Shown here piece by piece: positions 47,836-54,402 of a stretch of DNA of 64,000 nt. A program made the position numbers and the translations under genes. A model generated the notes under the pieces. That model was not told where the DNA came from, ran no database searches, and worked only from the letters and a program-made list of their open reading frames with translations. The stretch covers positions 1-64,000 of the forward strand of contig JALHPZ010000010.1 in NCBI GenBank assembly GCA_022842245.1, given 5' to 3'. Each line of letters begins with the position of its first letter. The first letter of the stretch is position 1. Source of the stretch: Gemmataceae bacterium. GTDB lineage: Bacteria; Planctomycetota; Planctomycetia; Gemmatales; Gemmataceae.

Positions 47836-48779
47836 TGCTGGTCAGCGCGCCCTGCCGATTGCACTTCGGCCTGTTCCATGTCCCCGTGGACGGTTTGCAT
47901 CACGGGCCCGATGGCACCCCCATCCGCAAGTACGGCGGTCTCGGCATGATGGTGCGGGATCAAAGGATCAACGTGTCCGTTGCTCCCGATACAGGGTCCG
48001 GTCATGAGCCGTTGGCACCCCTTGATGAACGAGCCAATCTCATCAGAAGCAAGTTGCCCGGTTCACCCCCGGTGAGAATTTCAGTCTCCGGTCCGCCGGA
48101 ACATGTCGGTCTCGGCGTCGGCACTGCCCTGGCCATGAGCGTCGGTACGGTCCTGGGTTGGGATCCCTACTCCGATCAACTGCCCCGACTCCTCGGCCGG
48201 GGAAACCGCTCCGGCATCGGAATCGAAGGCTTTCGTGGTGGCGGCTTCATCGTTGACGACGGAAAGATCGGCGACGAACTTCCCATCATCCGAGAGCGGA
48301 TCGAAGTGCCGGCAGATTGGCACATCGTGTTGATTCGGCCGAAGATTCCCGGAGACTGGTACGGCGATCGGGAACGGATGGCATTCGGTCGGAACCGTTC
48401 TCCGGCTAACGCGCTCGATACGACTCGCCGCCTTCGCGTCTTGGCCGACGAACAAATCCTTCCCGCATTGAAGTCCCAGGATTTCGATGCCTTTTCGCGG
48501 GGGATCACCCTCTTCAATCGGATCGCGGGCGAGCCATTTGCCGCCGATCAAGGCGGGCCGTACGCCAGCCCCGTGATCGCGGATCTGATCGACCAACTCC
48601 TCGCATGGGGCGTGCTTGGTGCCGGCCAATCGTCGTGGGGGCCAACGGTCTTTGCGTTCACAAAATGTCAAGACGAGGCGCACCGTTTGAACAGCCGATT
48701 GATGCATGCTCGAAACGATCTCGAACGACCCGTCATTACGCCAGCCGACAATCGCGGGTATCGCGTTTCAACTCAATAG
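47835..48779 (+). CDS. mptG: Beta-ribofuranosylaminobenzene 5'-phosphate synthase
   Basis: 314 residues; the ATG shares one base with the preceding TGA (TGATG), indicating coupling. GHMP-fold features: PCRLHFGLFH, VGLGVGTALAMSVG (Gly-rich loop), and the family marker GRGNRSGIGIEGFRGGGFIVD. It condenses p-hydroxybenzoate or p-aminobenzoate with PRPP to make the ribofuranosyl-aminobenzene unit of tetrahydromethanopterin, the first committed step. This gene is the best evidence that the organism makes H4MPT. It overlaps the convergent MlaE gene by 12 bp. Confidence 0.93.
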   Translation: MLVSAPCRLHFGLFHVPVDGLHHGPDGTPIRKYGGLGMMVRDQRINVSVAPDTGSGHEPLAPLDERANLIRSKLPGSPPVRISVSGPPEHVGLGVGTALAMSVGTVLGWDPYSDQLPRLLGRGNRSGIGIEGFRGGGFIVDDGKIGDELPIIRERIEVPADWHIVLIRPKIPGDWYGDRERMAFGRNRSPANALDTTRRLRVLADEQILPALKSQDFDAFSRGITLFNRIAGEPFAADQGGPYASPVIADLIDQLLAWGVLGAGQSSWGPTVFAFTKCQDEAHRLNSRLMHARNDLERPVITPADNRGYRVSTQ

Positions 48780-49514
48780 CAGTCGGGTAAGCCCCACGAG
48801 TAGGACGTCCGCGAGCAGCACCAGCAACGAGCAGGCGACGACGCCATTGGTCGCGGCGGCGCCGACTTCCTCCGAACCGCCGCGGGATCGTAGGCCGATG
48901 AAACAACCGGTGACTCCGACGAGCAACCCGAAGACCAACGTCTTGAGCAACGCCGGCACAACGTCCACGAGATAAAGCTCGCGCAGCACGGCCGATTGAT
49001 AGCTCAACCAAGTCGTCTGCCCGAGGATCGACTCGGCGAGGAAGCCGCTGCCGAGCGCCAGCACCGCAATGACCACGTGCAGGAGCGGCACGGCCAGGAC
49101 ACAAGCGAGCACGCGCGGGGCAACGAGCCGCTTCATGGGCGAAACGCCAAGGAGTTCGATCGCATCAATCTGCTCGTGGACGCGCATCGCGGCCAGTTCC
49201 GAACCAAGCGCCGCGCCCGTGCGTGCCGCGACGATCAACCCCGCGCCGATCGGCGCAAGTTCAAGTAGTACCGCCGCCGCCAGAAACGTCGGCAACAACT
49301 CCGCGGCTCCGGTTCCGGTCCGCTCCAAGACTCCGCGCGTGTGCATCCAAACGACGGCACCGAGTGCGAACCCGGCGACGACCGCCAACGGCAACCCGCC
49401 GATCAGGACACGGTGCAGCGGTCGTGCGAGCGAGGCCGGCGAGACGAAAGCGAGTCGCGGGAGGCACGCGGCCAGGAAGGCGGTCCATCGGCCGACGAGT
49501 TCGAGGCTAGCCAT
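48768..49514 (-). CDS. MlaE-family ABC transporter permease
   Basis: 248 residues from the ATG at 49514, overlapping the methyltransferase stop by 8 nt. MlaE core: ELAPIGAGLIVAARTGAALGSELAAMRVHEQIDAIELLGVSPMKRLVAPRVLA, given here in parts: the TGAALGSELAAM and EQIDAIELLGVSP motifs are diagnostic. About five transmembrane helices. MlaE permeases move phospholipids between membranes with MlaF (ATPase) and MlaD; neither is adjacent here. It is the last gene of a three-gene minus-strand unit starting at 50574. Confidence 0.92.
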   Translation of the reverse strand: MASLELVGRWTAFLAACLPRLAFVSPASLARPLHRVLIGGLPLAVVAGFALGAVVWMHTRGVLERTGTGAAELLPTFLAAAVLLELAPIGAGLIVAARTGAALGSELAAMRVHEQIDAIELLGVSPMKRLVAPRVLACVLAVPLLHVVIAVLALGSGFLAESILGQTTWLSYQSAVLRELYLVDVVPALLKTLVFGLLVGVTGCFIGLRSRGGSEEVGAAATNGVVACSLLVLLADVLLVGLTRLLLS

Positions 49515-50172
49515 GGTTCGTGGCGCAGAAGGTCCAATGGCGGTCGGTCGTCTGACGGACCGCATCGGGCGCAAAGCCGAGTTCGCCCGCAAGCGCCCGA
49601 ACCTCGTCGACGGTCAGGGCCGCTTGGAGCGAATTCGCGAACAGCGCCCGCTGGTGGGGATTCGCCCCGGCCGCGTGGAGATTCACGAGTTGATCCAACT
49701 CCGCTCGGGAATCCGGCCGCAGGAGATCGCGAATGAAGAGCGCACCACCGGGTCGGCAGACGCGAACCATCTCGCGGAAACAATCGATCGGATTTGGAAT
49801 GTGGTGAATGATGCTGTTCGAGACGACCGAACCGAACGATCCGTCCGGGTATCCGAGGTCACGTCCATTCACTTTCTGGATCTCAATGCGATCGACCAAG
49901 CCGGCACGATCGACGTTGCGGCGAGCGATGGCGAGCATCTCGTCGGCAAGGTCGATCGCGACCAAACGGATAACACGTGTTTGTCGACAGAGTTCGATTG
50001 GGATCTGCGCCGTGCCAGTGCCAACGTCCAGCACGGGATTTTCGAAGGCGGGAAAGGCAGAAAGGAAATCCGCCGCGAACACACGGTTCACGGCGGAATG
50101 ATCCATCGCATCGTAGTCATTGGCTTCTTCAGGGGTATCCATCACCTCGGGTTCGAGGATTCGCGGGATCAT
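49507..50172 (-). CDS. Class I SAM-dependent methyltransferase
   Basis: 221 residues. Motif I VLDVGTGTAQIPIEL, motif II region VAIDLADEMLAIARRN, then VSNSIIHHIPNP and CRPGGALFIRDLLRP. The target is unknown; it resembles small-molecule or lipid-type methyltransferases. It starts 3 nt after the small hypothetical gene and overlaps the MlaE gene, so all three are probably one operon. Confidence 0.9.
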   Translation of the reverse strand: MIPRILEPEVMDTPEEANDYDAMDHSAVNRVFAADFLSAFPAFENPVLDVGTGTAQIPIELCRQTRVIRLVAIDLADEMLAIARRNVDRAGLVDRIEIQKVNGRDLGYPDGSFGSVVSNSIIHHIPNPIDCFREMVRVCRPGGALFIRDLLRPDSRAELDQLVNLHAAGANPHQRALFANSLQAALTVDEVRALAGELGFAPDAVRQTTDRHWTFCATNHG

Positions 50173-50175
50173 GCT

Positions 50176-50574
50176 TCAGACTCCGCAAAGCTCCGGTTCG
50201 TCGGTCGTTTCAAAGGCGTGATCAGCGCGACGATCCAGTTCGGCCCGGCATTCGGCGAGCAGTTCCTGCCGCAGTTCCCAGCCGTGGATTCCGGCCACGT
50301 CCCAGTTGGTAACGACGTGGGACGTGGCGGGGTTCAAACCGGCGATTTTGGTGAGCCAGACGATGCCCGCGTCGGAGGCAAACCCGGCCGTACGTGGGTG
50401 GTGCCAGGCGAGGTGCGTAGCCAGACATCCTTGGGAAGGGCAACGGGAAAACGAACCGTGGATCAGCAACGGACTGGCACGATCGAGAAGTTCGATGAGT
50501 CGTCGCAGGCCGTCATCAGTTGCGCCGGGCAGCCATTGGGTTCGGAATTCGGCGAGCGCGGGTGCGGTCGACAT
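50176..50574 (-). CDS. Small hypothetical protein with Cys/His cluster
   Basis: 132 residues from the ATG at 50574, preceded by an excellent ribosome-binding site (GGAAGGAG). Unrecognised. The middle contains SRCPSQGCLATHLAWHHP, a Cys-x(4)-Cys and His-rich stretch that could hold a metal. No signal peptide or membrane helix. First gene of the operon with a methyltransferase and an MlaE permease; promoter at 50738-50767. Confidence 0.75.
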   Translation of the reverse strand: MSTAPALAEFRTQWLPGATDDGLRRLIELLDRASPLLIHGSFSRCPSQGCLATHLAWHHPRTAGFASDAGIVWLTKIAGLNPATSHVVTNWDVAGIHGWELRQELLAECRAELDRRADHAFETTDEPELCGV

Positions 50575-50737
50575 TTCGGATTCTCCTTCCGCGCAGGGTG
50601 GGTGAGACGCCGCAGGTTCGATCCTCGAACCTTTGCCAGTGTGTCGATCGGGAAGTCGGGGACAACAGCGCCGTGGAGGGACGACCATTCACCCGCCGAA
50701 GTGTCATCGGGCGAGCACGGCGATTCGGTCTCGCGGA

Positions 50738-50767
50738 ATGATAGCGGGGCCGGTGAACCTCTGTCAA
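50738..50767 (-). promoter_or_regulatory. Sigma70-type promoter for the 50574-48768 operon
   Basis: On the minus strand, perfect TTGACA (50767-50762), an 18-bp spacer and TATCAT (50743-50738). Transcription would start near 50731, leaving a leader of about 155 nt. Consensus-based prediction. Confidence 0.6.
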
Positions 50768-51005
50768 GGAGCCGAAACGGGTCCGGGAGGAGTTGCGGGG
50801 CGTGGGGACAACCGACGAAGGGACGGGACAAGTACTTAGGATCGGCGGGGCGTGGAAAAGAAAATCGGGAAATCTTTTGGTTCGGTACGGGCGAAGGAGA
50901 TACTAATCGCCAACGAACAACAGATGCGAAAGGATTTATGACATTACAATCTTATGATGCAAACTGCATTGGATCACAGCGGCAAATATCTGGTCGGCAA
51001 ATTAA

Positions 51006-51051
51006 ATCCACTGAATGCTGGCCGGATTAATCCGGCCAGCATTCAGTGGAT
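51006..51051. repeat. Perfect 46-bp palindrome downstream of ilvC
   Basis: Two 23-nt arms (51006-51028 and 51029-51051) are exact reverse complements with no spacer. It starts 4 nt after the ilvC stop. The transcript would form a very long stem with a TTAA tip, then TTTAATTT on the minus strand. It is likely to act as the ilvC terminator; the length and perfection exceed what termination needs. Confidence 0.85.
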
Positions 51052-51055
51052 GCGT

Positions 51056-52102
51056 TTACTGCCGCTCGGGCCGCAACGCGCGAACCACCGCGCCGGCCTT
51101 CCACATCTCGCTCTCCGCGATTTCCTTCAACTCCTTCTCCAACCCCTCCCGATAGTCGGGCTTGCTGTTGGCCTCCAGCGTCCGCCGCGTCTCCTCGCCG
51201 CTGGCGACCGACTGGTAAAGTTGCTCGAAGACCGGCTTCGACGCGTCGCGGAACCGCTTGAACCAGTCAAGCGCGCCGCGCTGCGCGGTCGTGGAGCAAT
51301 TCGCGTACATCCAGTCCATGCCCCGCTCGCCGATCAGCGGATAGAGGCTTTGCGTCGCCTCCTCGACCGTCTCGTTGAACGCCTCGCTGGGGCTGTGGCC
51401 GTTCGCGCGGAGCACTTCGTACTGTGCGAGCCAGAGGCCATAGATGGCGCCCATGAGCACGCCGCGTTCGCCGGTGAGATCCGAGAAGACCTCCTTCTGG
51501 AACGTCGTTTCGAACAGATATCCGGAGCCGATGGCGACGCCGAGCGCGAGGCAGCGCTCGCGGGCCTTGCCCGTCGCGTCCTGGTGGATCGCGAAACTAC
51601 TGTTGATGCCGCGGCCTTCGAGGAACAGCCGGCGCACCGTCGTGCCCGACCCCTTCGGGGCGACAAGGATAACGTCGATGTCCGACGGCGGCACAACGCC
51701 GGTCTGATCCTTGTAGACGATCGAGAAGCCGTGGCTGAAATAGAGAGCCTTGCCCTTCGTCAGGTGCGGCTTGAGCTTTGGCCACATGTCCTTCTGCCCG
51801 GCGTCGGACAGAAGATACTGGATGACCGTCCCCATCGCGGCGGCCTCTTCGGGTTCGAAGAGCGTCTTGCCGGGCACCCAGCCGTCTTCGAGGCAGAGGT
51901 CGTACGCCTTGCCACCCTTGCGCTGGCCGACGATCACCTTCACGCCGTTGTCGCGCATGTTCAGCGACTGCCCGCGACCCTGGACGCCGTAGCCGAGTAC
52001 GGCCACCGTTTCGCCGCCCAGGATCTGCTTGACCTTCTCCGGCGGGTAATCCGCGCGTTCGATGGCGACTTCCTTGAACTCGCCGACGATCATGTCCTTC
52101 AT
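51056..52102 (-). CDS. ilvC: Ketol-acid reductoisomerase, fungal-like type
   Basis: 348 residues. It isomerises and reduces acetolactate or acetohydroxybutyrate with NADPH in valine, leucine and isoleucine synthesis. Cofactor motif VLGYGVQGRGQSLNMRDNG, then FSHGFSIVY, VILVAPKGSG, EGRGINSSFA, GYLFETTFQKEVFSDLTGERG in parts (metal Asp and Glu), and SPSEAFNETVEEATQSLYP. As I remember it, the sequence is much closer to yeast Ilv5 than to the usual bacterial class I enzyme, including the C-terminal KPDYREGLEKEL segment. Divergent from the MarR gene, with shared operators upstream. The long palindrome follows the stop. Confidence 0.95.
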   Translation of the reverse strand: MKDMIVGEFKEVAIERADYPPEKVKQILGGETVAVLGYGVQGRGQSLNMRDNGVKVIVGQRKGGKAYDLCLEDGWVPGKTLFEPEEAAAMGTVIQYLLSDAGQKDMWPKLKPHLTKGKALYFSHGFSIVYKDQTGVVPPSDIDVILVAPKGSGTTVRRLFLEGRGINSSFAIHQDATGKARERCLALGVAIGSGYLFETTFQKEVFSDLTGERGVLMGAIYGLWLAQYEVLRANGHSPSEAFNETVEEATQSLYPLIGERGMDWMYANCSTTAQRGALDWFKRFRDASKPVFEQLYQSVASGEETRRTLEANSKPDYREGLEKELKEIAESEMWKAGAVVRALRPERQ

Positions 52103-52141
52103 CCGGGTGCCCTCGCATGGGGAATGGAACGGAACTCCGAC

Positions 52142-52170
52142 AGGATATCGGGCAATTATCTTGCCGTCAA
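52142..52170 (-). promoter_or_regulatory. Predicted ilvC promoter overlapping MarR-type half-sites
   Basis: Minus strand TTGACG (52170-52165), a 17-bp spacer and TATCCT (52147-52142), ending about 40 nt before the ilvC ATG. The -35 lies within the inverted repeat at 52166-52180, so a protein bound there would block it. Confidence 0.5.
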
Positions 52171-52188
52171 GAATCTTGACATCAAGAT
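52159..52188. promoter_or_regulatory. Clustered MarR-type operator half-sites between ilvC and marR
   Basis: Four half-sites of TCAAGA/TCTTGA alternate: TCTTG (52159-52163), TCAAGA (52167-52172), TCTTGA (52174-52179) and TCAAGA (52182-52187). They form two overlapping perfect palindromes, GTCAAGA-A-TCTTGAC (52166-52180) and ATCTTGA-CA-TCAAGAT (52173-52188). A plus-strand TTGACA at 52176-52181 could be the marR -35 and lies inside them. This is the expected layout for a MarR protein that controls its own gene and the divergent ilvC. Confidence 0.65.
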
Positions 52189-52209
52189 ACTTTCGATTAA
52201 GTTACCGGC

Positions 52210-52698
52210 ATGCCCACCGACGCCATCGATCGCGTGATCACCGACTGGACACGCGTGCGTCCCGATCTCGACCCCTCGCCACTCGCGCTTGTCGGCCGCG
52301 TCCTCGTACTCGCCCGCCACCTCGAACGCGGCGCCGAGGAAGTCCTCAAGAAGCACGGTCTATCTTTCGGCCAGTTCGACATCCTCGCCACGCTCCGCCG
52401 CCAGGAACCAAACGGCGGGCTTAGCCCCACGCAGCTCTGCGCCAACGTGGCCCTCACCTCCGGAGGCATGACTTCGCGACTGGACCGTCTCGAGGAAGCC
52501 GGCTGGATCGCGAGGCAGGCGGATCCGAGCGATCGACGGGGTGTCGTTGTCGTGCTGACCGCGAAGGGGCGGAAGCTGATCGATGCCGCGACGGCGGCGC
52601 GGTTCGAGGAGGCCGAACGATCGCTGCCCAAGGTGTCGGAAGCCGAGCGGAAAAAACTCGTCGATGGCTTGCGTGCCTGGTTGGCCGAGTATTCGTGA
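52210..52698 (+). CDS. MarR family transcriptional regulator
   Basis: 162 residues. A winged helix-turn-helix with the MarR pattern: LSFGQFDILATLRR, LSPTQLCANVALTSGGMTSRLDRLEEAGWI (recognition helix), and the wing with ADPSDRRGVVVVLTAKGRKL. N- and C-terminal helices would form the dimer. It has no close neighbour that reveals the ligand. The inverted repeats 20 to 50 nt upstream are strong candidates for its binding sites. Divergent from ilvC. Confidence 0.94.
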   Translation: MPTDAIDRVITDWTRVRPDLDPSPLALVGRVLVLARHLERGAEEVLKKHGLSFGQFDILATLRRQEPNGGLSPTQLCANVALTSGGMTSRLDRLEEAGWIARQADPSDRRGVVVVLTAKGRKLIDAATAARFEEAERSLPKVSEAERKKLVDGLRAWLAEYS

Positions 52699-52701
52699 GG
52701 C

Positions 52702-52965
52702 TCAATCGTCGACGACGTCATCGATGAGCGAGACCCCCACCACTTCCCGTCGATTGAGCAGGACCCGTTTGCGATTCCGCTTGATGCCGGTCGATACCGA
52801 CGACGCGATGTAATTCTCCCGCGAACTGTCGGTATCCCGCAAGTCGTGCATGTCGCAATTGCGAAGGTCGAGGAAGTGTTCGTCGAACGCCTTGAGCAAT
52901 CCCAAGCAAACGAAGTGGCTCTGGCAATCGACGACGACTTTCTTGCCGACGAATTCTTCGATCAT
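52702..52965 (-). CDS. Small LSm-like protein, hypothetical
   Basis: 87 residues from the ATG at 52965; a longer frame to 53061 is possible but would overlap the promoter region of the neighbouring gene. The first 45 residues follow the Sm1 pattern: VGKKVVVDCQSHFVCLGLL, then FDEHFLDLRNCDMHDL, i.e. a strand, the G-x-L turn and a D-x-x-h strand. A second half, IKRNRKRVLLNRREVVGVSL, could be the Sm2-like strands. It might bind RNA; this rests on pattern alone. Ends 3 bp past the marR stop and lies divergent from the selenoprotein candidate. Confidence 0.72.
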   Translation of the reverse strand: MIEEFVGKKVVVDCQSHFVCLGLLKAFDEHFLDLRNCDMHDLRDTDSSRENYIASSVSTGIKRNRKRVLLNRREVVGVSLIDDVVDD

Positions 52966-53047
52966 CGCAAGTTCCACCCGCAGCCGGATCGACCGGTATC
53001 GTATTCCAACATACAGTTTCCTGATCGAAAGGTGTGGAGTGTTTCCC

Positions 53048-54316
53048 ATGCGACGGCGCACATTGATCGTGGCGGGCGGAGCGATGGCGGCCGGTCTGGC
53101 AGCCTGGCGCGGATGGCCGCGACGGGTACCGGCGCCACAATTCCCGACTTCAATGGCGGATCACGAGTTCGAGGCGATTCGCACGGCCGTGCGCCCCGCA
53201 CCCGGCGAAGACCCGATTGACGAGATCCCCTGGCAAATCTCGCTCTGGGACGCCCGCGTTCTGGCCGCGAAAGACGGGAAACCGATCCTGCTCTGGGAAA
53301 TGGACGGACATCCGCTCGGTTGCGGTTGAAACAACGTCGTGGCGGGCCGTGTGTTCGCCTTCGCCGATCCCGAAATCATCCGCCTCGCGACGACCGAGTT
53401 TGTGCCGGTTTGCGCCGACGACTGGTACCAGCGTCGGCGGAGCGATGCCGAAGGCGCTTTCTGGAGGCGGATCACCTTGCAAGGGCCCCGTGGTGCCGAC
53501 GCCCCAACGCACCAGGGCATTTACATTTTCACAGCCGATGGCGAACTGCTCGCTTTCAAGAACGCCGGCCAGGATGTGAAAGCGACACGCGACCAACTCC
53601 AGGATGGCCTATCGAAATGGAAGTCGCTGCCAGCGTTTCGTCGCCAAGCGGGCGCCCTCGCGATCCCCGCACACGGGCCACTCGATCCCAATTACACTCG
53701 AACGCCTCCGATGGACGGCGCGATCGTACGTGCGCACTCACGCATTCTTGATCGTGACGGCAACCGCTACCGCAAGGGTACCTGCGACTTCCCTGGCGGT
53801 GACAGGTCGGCCCGCGATTTCCTCTGGCTCACGGCCGACGATTTGAAATCCCTTTCGTCGATTCCGCCCTCCGTCGGCCATTCGATTCGCATACCGGATC
53901 CGCTCAGGGAACGCCTGCTGCGATTCCACCTCGTCGACAATACGCGAGGAGAACCAGATTTCTGGAACCATGACGAAATCCAAACCAGCGATATCGTGCT
54001 GTCCGTGGACAAGACGAATCCCGAATCCATCGAGTTGAACCTCGATGGCACGGTCTCGTTATCGACTCGAAGCGACCCGGTGCGTGCCTATGACGCCAGA
54101 CTCTCGGGTCGCATTCGCGTCAGCCGGGCGGGGAAACTTGAAAGGTTCGACATTGTCGCAATCGGCGAACATCGCGGTGCCGGCACATTCACGGCCCGCG
54201 GCGTACGATCCGGCCTGCTGGGGGTCGCCTTCGAGCTCGTCGATCCCGAGATCCCAGCCAATCGGGTGCCGCCTCAAGGATCCCGCGATCCTGAAAAGTA
54301 TTTTGGACCGAAATAG
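53048..54316 (+). CDS. Candidate selenoprotein: thioredoxin-like exported protein with in-frame UGA at the redox site
   Basis: If UGA is read as selenocysteine this is one 422-residue protein from the ATG at 53048 (GGAG 8 nt upstream). The TGA at 53327-53329 would be residue 94, in GHPLGC-G-U-NN. Both sides are one frame: upstream GKPILLWEMD and downstream VFAFADPEIIRLATTEFVPVCADDWYQ fit the strand, active-site and helix order of thioredoxin-like (Thioredoxin_7 type) domains, placing UGA at the redox motif (Cys92-Gly-Sec94). The N-terminus has an Arg-rich start and hydrophobic segment for export. The C-terminal 200 residues are unrecognised. TGA is an ordinary stop elsewhere in the window, so general reassignment is excluded. 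A pseudogene or sequencing error remains possible. Confidence 0.72.
53341..53359 (+). promoter_or_regulatory. Putative bacterial SECIS hairpin after the in-frame UGA
   Basis: Stem 53341-53347 (GGCGGGC) with 53353-53359 (GTTCGCC): 7 bp including two G-U pairs. The 5-nt loop CGTGT has a G at its second position and starts 18 nt after the UGA. This fits the published description of bacterial SECIS elements (short apical loop with a G among the first two bases, roughly 16-37 nt from UGA). Folding was done by eye. Confidence 0.5.
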
Positions 54317-54402
54317 TCGGATCGCCGCTGTCGAGCATTGAAGTGGAATCGAGCCTCGGTTAACCTATCGTCAGTGTCGCACTCTTTCGTTGCGAGGCGA
54401 AC

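Larger units (their letters stand above)
50575..51055. other. 481-bp gene-free interval between two minus-strand units
   Basis: It holds the promoter for the 50574 gene (50738-50767) and the long palindrome after ilvC (51006-51051). Between them, about 50850-51005 is clearly richer in A/T than the rest of the window and has no coding frame I can support. It could be remnant or acquired DNA. Confidence 0.5.

Noticed and set aside
53327..53329. TGA read as tryptophan (altered genetic code)
   Set aside because: Many intact genes here end in TGA at the expected length, so TGA is a normal stop codon in this organism.
53339..54316. Separate gene starting at the GTG after the TGA
   Set aside because: That start would begin inside the thioredoxin-like fold with no ribosome-binding site, leaving the first strand and redox motif in a 93-codon fragment. 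One gene with recoding explains both parts better.
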